The notes under the pieces are model-generated. The model was not told where the DNA came from. It saw only the letters and a program-made list of their open reading frames with translations, and searched no databases. DNA of 64,000 nucleotides from Bacteroidota bacterium (GTDB taxonomy: Bacteria > Bacteroidota > Bacteroidia > Cytophagales > Cyclobacteriaceae): NCBI GenBank assembly GCA_018267215.1, contig JAFDYX010000002.1:1-64000 (forward strand), read 5' to 3'. Each line of letters opens with the position of its first letter. Within the stretch, counting starts at the first letter, position 1. Made by a program: the position numbers and the translations under genes. This document shows positions 19,262-28,866 of this stretch, in pieces.

Positions 19262-20456
19262 GGATATCTTCAATAATAATTTTAACGAGCTCGGCAGCTA
19301 TTTCTTTCTTTCCGCGCAAAGAAATTTTTTTAGGCTCGTGTTTTCGGCTGATCAGCGTTACCTGATTGGTGTCATGCCCAAAGCCGGCACCGGGGTCGTT
19401 GAGCGAGTTGAGGACGATGAGGTCAAAATTTTTCGATAGTAGTTTTTTTTCTGCATTGGCCTGTTCGTTTTCTGTCTCCAGCGCAAACCCAACGTTATAT
19501 TGTCCATCTTTTTTTATTTTGCCCAGGTCGGCCGCTATGTCGGGGTTTTTTACCAACTGGATGGTTAACCCGGTATCTGTTTTTTTTATTTTTTGTGTTG
19601 CCATGGTAGCCGGTTTAAAATCGGCCACGGCTGCCGAGAGAACCGCAATGTCAGTCTCTGGAAAATACCGCATCGCAAGCCGGTGCATTTCGTCTGCCGA
19701 CTTCACACGGCTGATCTTCACATTGGGTATATGGAGGTCGAGTTGTGTCGGGCCGGAGATCAGATGTACTTCCGCGCCTTGTCTAGCAAATTCTTCCGCA
19801 ATAGCAAAACCCATTTTTCCGGAAGAATTATTTCCGATGAAGCGAACGGGGTCAATGGCTTCGTATGTAGGGCCGGCCGTAACCAGCGCTTTTTTTCCGG
19901 CCAGCCGATTAGCGGCAGAAAAAAAAGAATGAAGACGCGATACAATTTGTTCGGGCTCGGCCATCCTTCCATTGCCGGTCAGTCCGCTTGCCAGTTCACC
20001 ATATTCGGGACTGACCATTTCGTTGCCATAAGAAATTAACTTATTGATATTGGCTTGTGTAGATCCATGCTGCCACATATCGAGATCCATGGCCGGAGCA
20101 AAAAAAACTTTACAGCGGGCACTGAGGTAAGTTGCCAGCAATAAATTATCGCAGAGACCATTAGCCATTTTGGCCAGTGTATTGGCCGAAGCCGGGGCAA
20201 TGACCAAAGCATCAGCCCACAGTCCTAATTCAACATGATTATTCCATTGGCCAGAGTTGCCGTTTGTAAAACCAGACAACACCGGATTTTTTGATAATGT
20301 CGCTAATGTGAGCGGAGTGATGAAATCACCGGCAGCAGGTGTCATTACTACTTTTACTTCTGCCTGTGCTTTCACCAATAAACGAACTAACACAGCGGCC
20401 TTATAGGCAGCTATGCTTCCGGTAACTCCCAGCAAAATCCGTTTGCCGGCCAGCAT
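19254..20456 (-). CDS. coaBC: Bifunctional phosphopantothenoylcysteine decarboxylase/phosphopantothenate-cysteine ligase
   Basis: CoaBC performs two steps of coenzyme A synthesis: ligation of cysteine to 4'-phosphopantothenate and decarboxylation of the product. The N-terminal flavoprotein half (1-185) shows GVTGSIAAYKA, the NNHVELG histidine region, PASANTLAKMANG and APAMDLDMW. The C-terminal ligase half (190-400) shows AGPTYEAIDPVRFIGNNSSG. The 400-residue length is normal. The rpoZ gene ends 5 bases upstream, so the genes are in one operon. Confidence 0.97.
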   Translation of the reverse strand: MLAGKRILLGVTGSIAAYKAAVLVRLLVKAQAEVKVVMTPAAGDFITPLTLATLSKNPVLSGFTNGNSGQWNNHVELGLWADALVIAPASANTLAKMANGLCDNLLLATYLSARCKVFFAPAMDLDMWQHGSTQANINKLISYGNEMVSPEYGELASGLTGNGRMAEPEQIVSRLHSFFSAANRLAGKKALVTAGPTYEAIDPVRFIGNNSSGKMGFAIAEEFARQGAEVHLISGPTQLDLHIPNVKISRVKSADEMHRLAMRYFPETDIAVLSAAVADFKPATMATQKIKKTDTGLTIQLVKNPDIAADLGKIKKDGQYNVGFALETENEQANAEKKLLSKNFDLIVLNSLNDPGAGFGHDTNQVTLISRKHEPKKISLRGKKEIAAELVKIIIEDIHA

Positions 20457-20461
20457 GGTAT

Positions 20462-20797
20462 TTATTCTGCTTTCGCTTCTTCAGCCGGAACAGCCTCGCG
20501 CATACGGAAGTTCAGTTTGCCTTCCAAAAACTCTTCGGTAGCCGATGAGGTGGGCTTAGGCATGCGCTCATAGAATTTTGATATCTCGATCTGCTCGCGG
20601 TTTTCAAAAACCTCTTCCAGGTTATCAACCGTAGTAGCAAATTCTGCCAGTTTGTTGTTCAGTTCTTCTTTCAGGTTAACGGCAATCTGCTTTGCGCGTT
20701 TTGAAATCACCACAACTGATTTGTACAGGTTTCCGGTAGGTGCCGAAATTTTTTCTACATCGCGGGTAATGATCGAAGGTTGAGTTGCCATAAACAT
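20462..20797 (-). CDS. rpoZ: DNA-directed RNA polymerase subunit omega
   Basis: The 111-residue product matches the Bacteroidota omega/Rpb6-like subunit, which helps assemble RNA polymerase. The recognisable region is TGNLYKSVVVISKRAKQIA, followed by a region rich in acidic residues, and the C-terminal tail is acidic. The ATG at 20797 overlaps the bamD stop by one base (TAATG), and a second ATG lies two codons in. The omega gene between bamD and coaBC is a common arrangement in this phylum. Confidence 0.9.
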   Translation of the reverse strand: MFMATQPSIITRDVEKISAPTGNLYKSVVVISKRAKQIAVNLKEELNNKLAEFATTVDNLEEVFENREQIEISKFYERMPKPTSSATEEFLEGKLNFRMREAVPAEEAKAE

Positions 20798-21639
20798 TAA
20801 TTTAAAGTTTTAGTATTAGTCTTTGCTTTCAGTAAGTTAATTTGATTGAGACTGGCCGTATAAAACTGCTGGGCATCTTTCAGATAAGAACTGTTAGGAA
20901 AGCTATCTAACATTTCCTGATAAAAATCCAAAGTAGATCGGTACCGCTCCATCTGTTTGGATGAGATACTTTGTTGTGCCAGTTTAAATTGCGCTTCTAT
21001 TTTCAGATAAGCCATCTGCTCTAAAAATTTAGAATCAGGAAAAGTTTTCCTGAAATTAGAAATACAAATAATGGCTGCCTGGAAATATCTCATGCGCAAA
21101 TAAAGCATGGCATTGTCAAATTCTTTTTTCTCCAGTTTTTCCTGGCTTTTAGTAATCACCTCGGCAGCTTTATCAGAAAACTGGCTGCCCGGAAACTGGT
21201 TTAAGAAATTTTGCATGGCACCCATGGCCTCTATGCTGCTTTTTTGATCGAGTTGTGCATCGGGCGAAGCGATGTACAACGAATAGGCATACATAAAATA
21301 AGCTTCTTCTGCCAACTGGCTACGCCCATACGTTTCATAAAATACTTTAAACTGGTTGGAAGCCAGTAAATACGTTTTCTGATAATACTGGCAGTAGGCC
21401 AGATAAAATTCTACCTTCTCGCCTTCGGGCAAACCGCGTACAATGGGCAGTATCTGTTCAAACAAGATAGAAGTGTGATAGTAGTCTTTCTTCTTAAAAT
21501 AATTCTGGCCGGCCTCATATTTCAGGCGCCAGTCTTCACTGCGCTCAATTCTCCTGAATTTGCTGCACGACAGCGCTATGGCTGACAAAACAAGTAAAAA
21601 GGTAAGATTTCGCACAGATGATGAAGCCTTTAAAGCCAT
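20797..21639 (-). CDS. bamD: Outer-membrane assembly lipoprotein BamD
   Basis: BamD is the TPR lipoprotein of the BAM complex that inserts beta-barrels into the outer membrane. The 280-residue form begins MALKASSSVRN and has a lipobox ending IALSC, followed by tandem TPR-like helices (KYEAGQNYFKKKDYYHTSILFEQ in shortened form at the first repeat). The longer frame up to 21699 adds 20 residues that would bury the signal, so ATG at 21639 is used. It leads the bamD-rpoZ-coaBC-porD transcript. Confidence 0.93.
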   Translation of the reverse strand: MALKASSSVRNLTFLLVLSAIALSCSKFRRIERSEDWRLKYEAGQNYFKKKDYYHTSILFEQILPIVRGLPEGEKVEFYLAYCQYYQKTYLLASNQFKVFYETYGRSQLAEEAYFMYAYSLYIASPDAQLDQKSSIEAMGAMQNFLNQFPGSQFSDKAAEVITKSQEKLEKKEFDNAMLYLRMRYFQAAIICISNFRKTFPDSKFLEQMAYLKIEAQFKLAQQSISSKQMERYRSTLDFYQEMLDSFPNSSYLKDAQQFYTASLNQINLLKAKTNTKTLN

Positions 21640-21781
21640 TAACAACAGTTTATAACCAAAATAAGCCTGCAAATATACAACGGGCGGCTCAATTCGCAAT
21701 TTTTTCTGTCGGGCAACTGCAAGATGGTATGCCTTTGAAAATGGTTGAATAGGTAAAAGAAAAAGATGAGGTAGGTGGCAG

Positions 21782-23338
21782 TTATTCCGCCTTTCTTTTC
21801 TGTTTCGTTATAGACTGTTTTACTACGTCTTCTCTTTTGGGGCGTAGTTTAATGCGCCAGTTAAAGCCCTTCAGGCGCGTATCTTTTGCCTTTATCTCGT
21901 GCGGTGGAAAAAACGAAGCATCGGGCTTCACGTAAAATTTTATTTCGCTCACTTTACCGGCTTTAAAATTGATGCGCATATTGCTGCATATAATTTTGTT
22001 CATACCTACCAAGGCTGTAATTTTTACGATGAGGCTGTCTTTCTTGATTTCCTTTTCTTCGAGGGCATGGTAAATGCTTTCGCCATTGCCCTGCACAATA
22101 ACATGATGAATTTGCTTGCCTTTAAAATAGGAAGTCATGCGCCTGCCCTTGATCTGGTTGTAATTGCGAAGTGAGTCGGTGGACACCACAAACGAATTGC
22201 CGATCATATAAATACGGTCTATTTTTTTGTTTTTGATCAGCATGTTGATCGAGTCGGCCGTCATCTGGTTTTCGCCATTCCATAAAATCGGATCGTGATA
22301 AAAATACAAGGTAGAGTCGGCACTGACGTAAGCCAGCGAATCGGCCACCCCCTGCATATCGCCTCTATAAATTTTTACATGATGGTAAGCCAGCAACCTT
22401 TTCTTCTTGGGATTGATGTGCTCTACCGACACCAAAGTATCGGCCGACAGAAAAAGTGTGTCACCTTCCTCGGTAACCTTGGCGGCATAGGCGTTGTTCC
22501 ACACTTTGGAAATGCCATTCAGTTTATCATAAAAACCTTCATCACCATACACGGTCATGTTTTCGTTTTTTGAGGTCATCACCACATGGCCGATGGCTTT
22601 ATAAAACTTCCGTTTGCCGTCTATGTGGTAAGCTTCGGCTTTAATTTTGTACGAAGGCGACTCCATCTCGCCATGGTGTAATAGCGAGTTTTTATTGCGC
22701 GTATCGTATTCGCCACTTTGGTAATAGGCTGCCTTTCCTTCCTGATCTTTGAGTGTGGTGAAATCGCGGAAGTAAACAATTTTTGTTTTTGAGTTGTATT
22801 GCAGCGTGTCGGAAGTGAGCGTGTAATCAGGATTTACACCTACCACGTTTTTTTTAAAAGAAGCTAAATTTGTTCTTACATCGTAGTATCCCTTCACGCT
22901 GGTCAGTGTATTGGTGGTGTCCACTAACTTGCCATTGTTAAAGTAACGGGCTTCGTTTTTGATTCGGTAATAATCCAAAAAGTCGGTATAGAGTTTGGCT
23001 ATTTTAATTTTTTCGAATACCACATTTTGCCGGAGGTTGGCTATTTTGGTGGTGCCGTCATAAAGCAGGCGGAGCGCGGTAATATCCACCGAGTCGTCAG
23101 TAATGTGCACATGGCCAAAGGCTTCCAGTTTATTTTCGGAACGAAAAAAATGAGCCGAGTCGCAATAAATATGCGTGGTGTTTTGAATGAACGCCACGTT
23201 GCCGATCAGGCGGTCGAACCGCTTTCCGTCTTTGATGCTTCCCTTCAGGCTATCGGCATGCGTCAGTTTTATCCGCTTTTGCGAAAACGAAGGCAGCGCA
23301 TTCAATAATATAAGTAGCAGAAAAAAGTTTCGCAGCAT
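21782..23338 (-). CDS. OstA/LptA-like LPS-transport family protein
   Basis: The 518-residue secreted protein (signal peptide ending LPSFSQ) is built from repeated short beta-strand units, such as HADSLKGS, DSAHFFRSENKLEAFGHVHI and DTLQYNSKTKIVYFRDFTTL, the pattern of OstA-like beta-jellyrolls of LptA/LptD. Bacteroidota commonly encode such an OstA-like protein near bamD. It probably helps move lipopolysaccharide through the periplasm, but this paralogue group is poorly studied. The C-terminus is basic (RPKREDVVKQ). It precedes bamD on the same strand with a 142-base gap. Confidence 0.85.
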   Translation of the reverse strand: MLRNFFLLLILLNALPSFSQKRIKLTHADSLKGSIKDGKRFDRLIGNVAFIQNTTHIYCDSAHFFRSENKLEAFGHVHITDDSVDITALRLLYDGTTKIANLRQNVVFEKIKIAKLYTDFLDYYRIKNEARYFNNGKLVDTTNTLTSVKGYYDVRTNLASFKKNVVGVNPDYTLTSDTLQYNSKTKIVYFRDFTTLKDQEGKAAYYQSGEYDTRNKNSLLHHGEMESPSYKIKAEAYHIDGKRKFYKAIGHVVMTSKNENMTVYGDEGFYDKLNGISKVWNNAYAAKVTEEGDTLFLSADTLVSVEHINPKKKRLLAYHHVKIYRGDMQGVADSLAYVSADSTLYFYHDPILWNGENQMTADSINMLIKNKKIDRIYMIGNSFVVSTDSLRNYNQIKGRRMTSYFKGKQIHHVIVQGNGESIYHALEEKEIKKDSLIVKITALVGMNKIICSNMRINFKAGKVSEIKFYVKPDASFFPPHEIKAKDTRLKGFNWRIKLRPKREDVVKQSITKQKRKAE

Positions 23339-23370
23339 TGCCGTTCAGCAGCAAGGTCTGTACCAAAAAA

Positions 23371-24585
23371 TTAAAATGTTACACTAAGTGATATTTCTTC
23401 ACCCTGGCGTTTCACTTTCACCGGAACAGTCTGACCTTTTTGAAATTTCCCCAGCGCCTCCATGTATGCTTGTATGTCTTTAATGTGGATATCGCCCATC
23501 TGCACGATAACATCGCCCGCCTTGATACCGGCAAGTTGAGCCGGTTTGCCATCGGTAACACCATCTACTGTCAGCCCCTCTCCCGATGAAGTGTAACTTG
23601 GCATAACGCCCATCGTTACCTTAAACGAGCGCGATGAACTGAGTGATTTATTTTTAGTCGTTAAAAACGATAGCCTGGGTGCGGCATCGAGGTCTTCTAC
23701 CAATTTAATAATGAGTTCGAGCACTTGTTTCTCCCCTTCATAATTAATCTTTTGCCAATCGTCAGATGGTTTGTGATAATCGCTGTGTGCTCCGGTAAAA
23801 AAATGAAGGACGGGAATATTTTTGAGATAAAACGAAGTGTGGTCGGAAGGGCCGATGCCGGCCGAATCTGTTTTAATTTTAATATCGCCCGCTAATTTTT
23901 TTAATTCTGTTTCCCACTCTTTACTGGTGCCCGTTCCGCTGATGGCCAGCCCATGGGTAGCGGCATCCAAGCGGCCTACCATATCGAGGTTGATCATATA
24001 ATTCACCTGCGAGAGGTCAATGGTAGGATGGTCTGTAAAATATTTTGAGCCAAACAGCCCGAGCTCTTCTCCGCTGAAGGAGATGAATAGAAAATTATAT
24101 TTTTCTTTTTTCTTATTCTTTTGAAAATATCTGGCCAACTCGATGATACCTGCTGTGCCCGAGGCGTTATCATCGGCACCATTGTGAATTTTGCCATGCG
24201 GGTTGGCATCCAGCGAGCCTCCATTTTCGCCTAAGCCCAGATGGTCGTAGTGCGCCCCGATAATCACTGTTTGGGCAGCTCCGTTATCAATGAACCCAAC
24301 GATGTTATGTCCCACTCCTTCTGTGCCTGTGCCGTGCATGCCACCTTTAAAAGGAAATGCCTGCAGGTAGCCTTGCGCATCTCCTTTGGGTTGGAGTTTA
24401 ATTTTTTTAAACTCTTTGATGATATAGGCAGATGCCATTTTCTCGCCTTCGCTTCCCGTGCCGCGTCCATTCAATGAATCGGCCGCCAATGTTTTTATAT
24501 GGTGCCGCAGTTTCAATACTTCTATCTGGCCAAAAGCACAAACTGAAACCAGAACCATCCAGATAATTGTAATAATATTCTTCAT
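23371..24585 (-). CDS. M28-family zinc aminopeptidase with C-terminal PDZ domain
   Basis: The secreted 404-residue protein (signal peptide ending VCAFGQ) carries the zinc-binding M28 motifs GAHYDHLG, HNGADDNASGTAG, SFSGEELGLFGSKYF, NLDMVGRL and HSDYHKPSDDW in order. A PDZ domain covers about the last 80 residues (GLTVDGVTDGKPAQLAGIKAGDVI). It should be a periplasmic or secreted aminopeptidase. The ORF can be extended to 24603, but ATG at 24585 places the signal peptide at the N-terminus. Confidence 0.94.
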   Translation of the reverse strand: MKNIITIIWMVLVSVCAFGQIEVLKLRHHIKTLAADSLNGRGTGSEGEKMASAYIIKEFKKIKLQPKGDAQGYLQAFPFKGGMHGTGTEGVGHNIVGFIDNGAAQTVIIGAHYDHLGLGENGGSLDANPHGKIHNGADDNASGTAGIIELARYFQKNKKKEKYNFLFISFSGEELGLFGSKYFTDHPTIDLSQVNYMINLDMVGRLDAATHGLAISGTGTSKEWETELKKLAGDIKIKTDSAGIGPSDHTSFYLKNIPVLHFFTGAHSDYHKPSDDWQKINYEGEKQVLELIIKLVEDLDAAPRLSFLTTKNKSLSSSRSFKVTMGVMPSYTSSGEGLTVDGVTDGKPAQLAGIKAGDVIVQMGDIHIKDIQAYMEALGKFQKGQTVPVKVKRQGEEISLSVTF

Positions 24586-24618
24586 AGCTAACATTTTTGA
24601 CAAAAGTACACTAAAAAA

Positions 24619-25170
24619 TCAGCGAGTGTTCGAACGTTTCTTGTAAATCGTAAATCGGTAAAACGTAAAACCAATAATTATCAAACAGCAGAGGAGTACA
24701 AACAGTTTTTCTGCGTCCCACCAGTCTATCGGGCGATCCTCCAGCTTGGGGTCAGTCCAAACGCTGTGAATGATGAGGGGCACGGCAGCGAAGTATGAAA
24801 TGTAGTGCAGGGTGCGCCAGAGGCTGAGTTTGATTTTGCTCTTTACATACGAGCTGATCACCACTACGGCCGTGAGGTAGAGCGCCAGCGCGCCAAAGGC
24901 ATTGGCATAAGGCTGATGTTTCGTCCAGAGCGGTAACAACAAATCGCTCCACGAAAATTCAGATTTCGGGTCGAGTGGAATCAATATGATATGAACAAGA
25001 ATAGTAATAGCGGCCGAGTAGCCGGTGAGTTTATGAAGGCCGAGAAAGGTTAGGCCGTACGGTAATTTTATTTTGGTATTGCTCCAGATAAAAAAACCTA
25101 CGATAAAATTGGCTGCCAGACAAGCGATGGCCACCATGCCGATGATTCCTGATAATTCGATTGTTTCCAT
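24619..25170 (-). CDS. Ferric-reductase-like transmembrane protein
   Basis: The 183-residue protein has about six membrane helices with paired histidines, as in LHKLTGYSAAITILVH and LHYISYFAAVPLIIH, spaced as haem ligands of the ferric-reductase/MsrQ-like domain (PF01794). No flavin- or NAD-binding domain is present, so it would be a membrane cytochrome b that passes electrons to a partner. It stands 33 bases upstream of the M28 peptidase gene and may share its transcript; the functional link is unclear. Confidence 0.75.
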   Translation of the reverse strand: METIELSGIIGMVAIACLAANFIVGFFIWSNTKIKLPYGLTFLGLHKLTGYSAAITILVHIILIPLDPKSEFSWSDLLLPLWTKHQPYANAFGALALYLTAVVVISSYVKSKIKLSLWRTLHYISYFAAVPLIIHSVWTDPKLEDRPIDWWDAEKLFVLLCCLIIIGFTFYRFTIYKKRSNTR

Positions 25171-25228
25171 TATGCCTCAAGTATAAAGGTTAGATTCAAA
25201 TATTTATGGTAATTTTATACAAAATATT

Positions 25229-25390
25229 ATGGTAACGTCAGTAAAAAAAATTAAGAAAGGTCATACCAAGAACTCGCCTAAACGAATTTCCCCAAAGTCC
25301 AAGAAGAATCCATCCTTATTTTTTGGCAAACTAAAGGACGACTTAGACGGATTGACCTACCAAAAGAAGGTTCGTAATGAGTGGAGCTAA
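25229..25390 (+). CDS. Short antitoxin-like protein of a VapBC-type pair
   Basis: A 53-residue ORF starts with ATG at 25229 and overlaps the PIN toxin gene by 14 bases. The N-terminus is Lys-rich (VKKIKKGHTKNSPKR), and the C-terminal FFGKLKDDLDGLTYQKKVRN segment, followed by EWS, resembles the toxin-binding tail of short antitoxins that accompany PIN toxins in Bacteroidota. A DNA-binding fold is not obvious at this length. The overlap and position are the main evidence. Confidence 0.75.
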   Translation: MVTSVKKIKKGHTKNSPKRISPKSKKNPSLFFGKLKDDLDGLTYQKKVRNEWS

Positions 25391-25745
25391 TTTTTTAGTT
25401 GACACCAACTTTCTGATTTATTTACTCAACGGTAAGCATTTTGTAAAGCCGTACCTAAACAATAATTTTTTTGTCTCTGAAATTACTGAAATGGAATTAT
25501 TGGGAGTAAGAGGTATTCCGCTATCAATACTTAAGACTAGGTCAGCCTTGATTGAAAATTGTTTCATCGTTAATTTTAATTCCGACATCAAGAAAATTGC
25601 CATTCAAATAAAGCAACAGATATCCATCAAATTACCCGATGCCATTATCGCAGCAACAGCCATGTACATGGGAATGCCATTAGTTACCGCAGACCGAGGT
25701 TACATTAGCGTAACAGGCTTAGAGGTTAATTTCTTGAAATTATAG
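25377..25745 (+). CDS. vapC: PIN-domain ribonuclease toxin (VapC family)
   Basis: The 122-residue protein has the PIN fold acidic residues D9 (FLVDTNFLIY), E40 (ITEMELLG), D88 (KLPDAIIAATA) and D106 (LVTADRGY), which bind the metal in VapC ribonucleases. VapC toxins cut specific tRNAs or rRNA when the antitoxin is lost. It starts inside the antitoxin gene, giving coupled translation. The pair sits between the minus-strand ferric-reductase-like gene and asnS, with no visible mobile-element borders. Confidence 0.9.
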   Translation: MSGANFLVDTNFLIYLLNGKHFVKPYLNNNFFVSEITEMELLGVRGIPLSILKTRSALIENCFIVNFNSDIKKIAIQIKQQISIKLPDAIIAATAMYMGMPLVTADRGYISVTGLEVNFLKL

Positions 25746-25875
25746 ATTGCTGTTTTACCAACTTGCTTTCTCAGCAACCTAAATAGTATCTGGAGAATCC
25801 GGAAGTTTCCATTTTCATTTCAAGTTTATAGAAATTTGAAAACTCATAACCTCTCATATAACAGTCATTTGTCTA

Positions 25876-27309
25876 CTAAAACTCCGCATTGCCGGGAAAC
25901 CTTGGGAAAGGGATCACATCTCGGATATTGGTCATACCGGTAACAAATTGCACCAGCCGCTCGAAGCCGAGCCCAAAGCCGCTGTGCGGAGCGGAGCCAA
26001 ATTTTCGCAAATCCAAATACCACCACAACTCTTTTTCGGGCAAGCCCATCTCGCGCACGCGCGCCAGCAAGTTTTCGTAGCGCTCTTCGCGCTGCGAGCC
26101 ACCAATGATTTCACCGATGCCGGGAAACAACACATCCATGGCAGCCACAGTTTTGCCGTCTTCATTCTGGCGCATATAAAACGCTTTGATGCCCTTGGGG
26201 TAGTTGTACAAAATCACCGGTTTCTTAAAATGCTTTTCTACCAAATACCTTTCGTGCTCACTTTGCAGATCTACACCCCATTCTTCGATCAGGTACTGAA
26301 ATTTCTTTTTCTTGTTGGGGTTAGAGTTTTTCAAAATGTCAATGGCCTCGGTATAGCTCAGTTTCTGAAAATCATTTTCCACCACAAACTTCAGTCTGTC
26401 TATCAGCCCGAGTTCGCTCCGTTGCTCCTGTGGTTTGGCTGCCTCTTCTTCTTGCGCCCGTTTATTTAAAAATTCGAGGTCATCGGCACAATGATCTAAC
26501 GCATACTTCGCCAAGTATTGAAGCATGTCGGTAGCCAGTTGCATGTTATCGTGGATGTCGTAAAAAGCCATCTCGGGTTCTATCATCCAAAACTCGGCCA
26601 GGTGGCGGGTGGTGTTGGAGTTTTCGGCACGGAAGGTAGGGCCGAAAGTATAAATTTCGCCCAGTGCCAACGCATACGTCTCTCCTTCCAACTGACCGGA
26701 AACGGTAAGGTTGGTTTCCTTTCCAAAAAAATCTTGCTTATGGTCTATGTGTCCCTGCTCATCGCGCGGTGGTTTGTTTATATCCAGCGTGGTAACTTTA
26801 AACATTGCCCCGGCACCTTCGGCATCTGAGCCTGTGATCACAGGCGTGTGCACATAGACAAAACCTTTATCGTTAAAAAACTTATGGATGCCGTAAGCCA
26901 TCGCGTGACGCACGCGCATCACTGCCCCAAACGTGTTGGTGCGGGCGCGCAGGTGGGCAATCTCGCGCAAAAATTCGAGCGAATGTTTTTTAGGTTGAAG
27001 CGGAAATTTTTCTGCCTCGCTGTCGCCCAGTATTTCTACAGATTTTACCTTCACCTCCACGGCCTGGCCTTTGGCCGGAGAAGGGATCAATGTACCCTCT
27101 ACCGACACACACGCGCCTGTGGTGATACGTTTCAGTGTGGCTTCATCCACACTGTTTAGTTCGGCCACTGCCTGAATGTTGTGAATGGTTGAGCCATCGT
27201 TGATGGCGATAAACTGGTTGTTTCTAAACGTGCGCACCCAGCCCTGCACCTTTACGGCCTGGCCTGCCGGTTGGGTTTTGAGCAAATCGTTGATCTTGGT
27301 TCTTTTCAT
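25876..27309 (-). CDS. asnS: Asparaginyl-tRNA synthetase
   Basis: This class II synthetase charges tRNA-Asn. The 477-residue product has an N-terminal OB-fold anticodon-binding domain ([16 protein letters not shown]), class II motif 2 ([21 protein letters not shown]), and motif 3 near the C-terminus ([16 protein letters not shown] followed by [12 protein letters not shown]). The RDVIPFPR ending is typical of AsnS. An inserted helical region (about 270-340) is normal for this group. It is divergent from rpoN, with 72 bases between the starts. Confidence 0.97.
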   Translation of the reverse strand: MKRTKINDLLKTQPAGQAVKVQGWVRTFRNNQFIAINDGSTIHNIQAVAELNSVDEATLKRITTGACVSVEGTLIPSPAKGQAVEVKVKSVEILGDSEAEKFPLQPKKHSLEFLREIAHLRARTNTFGAVMRVRHAMAYGIHKFFNDKGFVYVHTPVITGSDAEGAGAMFKVTTLDINKPPRDEQGHIDHKQDFFGKETNLTVSGQLEGETYALALGEIYTFGPTFRAENSNTTRHLAEFWMIEPEMAFYDIHDNMQLATDMLQYLAKYALDHCADDLEFLNKRAQEEEAAKPQEQRSELGLIDRLKFVVENDFQKLSYTEAIDILKNSNPNKKKKFQYLIEEWGVDLQSEHERYLVEKHFKKPVILYNYPKGIKAFYMRQNEDGKTVAAMDVLFPGIGEIIGGSQREERYENLLARVREMGLPEKELWWYLDLRKFGSAPHSGFGLGFERLVQFVTGMTNIRDVIPFPRFPGNAEF

Positions 27310-27359
27310 AAAATTTTTCGAGGCACAAATCTAAATTCTAATTTCTGAATTCTAAATTT

Positions 27360-27367
27360 TAACTTTG
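27360..27367 (+). promoter_or_regulatory. Bacteroidota-type -7 element (TAACTTTG) upstream of rpoN
   Basis: TAACTTTG matches the TAnnTTTG -7 consensus of Bacteroidota housekeeping promoters and lies 14 bases before the rpoN ATG. A clear -33 TTTG is not seen. The predicted leader would be only a few bases. Confidence 0.5.
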
Positions 27368-27381
27368 CAGTCTTAATTTCC

Positions 27382-28842
27382 ATGCAAAAGCTAAGTCTCA
27401 CCCAATCTTTACAGCAAAAGCTGTCGCCCCAGCAGATACAGTTTATCAAACTGCTGCAAGTGCCCACAGCCGAACTGGAAAGCCGCATTGAAGAAGAACT
27501 GGAGATAAACCCGGTGCTGGAAGAAGGCAATGACGAGGAGCCCGAGCCGGCACAAGAATCTGAGCCTGCCGATGAAAATGAGAGCGAAGGTGCAGATGCC
27601 AACGATGAAATCGACATCCAGGATTACCTGCGCGATGATGACTACAACAGCTACAAAACCTACAACGACCCGGGCGATGAGGAAGAGGAACGCGAAATGC
27701 CGCTGGCCACCACTACTTCGCTGCACGAAACATTAATGACACAACTGGGCTTTCTGGGGCTCAATGACCGCCAGTTGGCAATTGGGCGCCAACTGATCGG
27801 CAGCATAGAAGGTGACGGCTACATCCGCAGGGAGTTGGAATCTATCGTGAACGACCTGGCCTTTGCCCAAGGTATTGATACCACCCTCGATGAGGTAGAA
27901 AGTATCTTAAAGAAAATCCAGGCCTTCGACCCGGCCGGCATTGCTGCCCGCAACCTGCAAGAATGTTTGTTGCTTCAGCTCGACCGGATGGATGACGGGC
28001 AAGATGTAGATGTGATTGTAGGAAAACGCATCATCAGCGAATGCTACGAGGAGTTTACCAAAAAACATTATCCTAAAATTTTAAAGAAACTTGACCTGGA
28101 TGACGAAGACTATATTAAAGACGCCATCGAACTGATTGTGCGGCTCAACCCCAAGCCGGGCGGAGAGGTGATGAGCGGTATGGTGAAAAACCAATATGTG
28201 ATACCGGATTTCTTATTAACCAATAACAACGGCAAAATAGATGTGGCGCTCAACTCGCGCAATGCGCCCGAGCTTCGCGTAAGCCGGAGCTACAACGATA
28301 TGTTTCAGGCTTACGAAAAAAGTGATAAGAAAGACAAAAAACTAAAGGAAGCCGTTTCATTTGTCAAGCAAAAACTTGATGCTGCCCGTTGGTTTATTGA
28401 TGCCATCAAGCAGCGGCAGCAAACCCTGCTCCGCACCATGCGTGCTATTGTAGAGTTTCAGTACGACTATTTCTTAGATGGAGATGAAACCAAACTGAAG
28501 CCGATGATATTAAAAGATATTGCCGGCATGATTGGTATGGACATTTCCACCGTTAGCCGCGTGGCCAGCAGCAAAACTGTGCAAACCGATTTTGGCACTT
28601 TTCCGCTGAAATATTTTTTCTCGGAAGGAATCAGCACCGACTCGGGCGAAGAAGCCAGCAGCCGCGAAGTAAAACAGATCATCCGCGACTTCATCAGTCA
28701 GGAAGATAAAAGCAAGCCTCATTCGGATGATAAACTGGAAGAGCTGCTCAACGCCAAAGGATATAATATTGCCAGACGCACCGTAGCCAAATACCGCGAG
28801 CAACTGAACATACCCGTGGCGCGGTTGCGAAAAGAAATGTGA
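27382..28842 (+). CDS. rpoN: RNA polymerase sigma-54 factor
   Basis: Sigma-54 directs polymerase to GG/GC (-24/-12) promoters that need AAA+ activators. The 486-residue protein has the Gln-rich region I (QSLQQKLSPQQIQFIKLLQ), an acidic linker (about 48-105), the core-binding domain, and the C-terminal RpoN box ARRTVAKYRE (about 466-475). The HTH region includes DISTVSRVASSKTVQT. No sigma-54 activator gene lies in the window. Confidence 0.97.
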   Translation: MQKLSLTQSLQQKLSPQQIQFIKLLQVPTAELESRIEEELEINPVLEEGNDEEPEPAQESEPADENESEGADANDEIDIQDYLRDDDYNSYKTYNDPGDEEEEREMPLATTTSLHETLMTQLGFLGLNDRQLAIGRQLIGSIEGDGYIRRELESIVNDLAFAQGIDTTLDEVESILKKIQAFDPAGIAARNLQECLLLQLDRMDDGQDVDVIVGKRIISECYEEFTKKHYPKILKKLDLDDEDYIKDAIELIVRLNPKPGGEVMSGMVKNQYVIPDFLLTNNNGKIDVALNSRNAPELRVSRSYNDMFQAYEKSDKKDKKLKEAVSFVKQKLDAARWFIDAIKQRQQTLLRTMRAIVEFQYDYFLDGDETKLKPMILKDIAGMIGMDISTVSRVASSKTVQTDFGTFPLKYFFSEGISTDSGEEASSREVKQIIRDFISQEDKSKPHSDDKLEELLNAKGYNIARRTVAKYREQLNIPVARLRKEM

Positions 28843-28866
28843 GCAGGAAATAAAAATTATAAACAC

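Noticed and set aside
19366-19932. 188-residue plus-strand ORF inside coaBC
   Set aside because: Antisense to the well-conserved coaBC; no signal, motif or regulatory context supports it.
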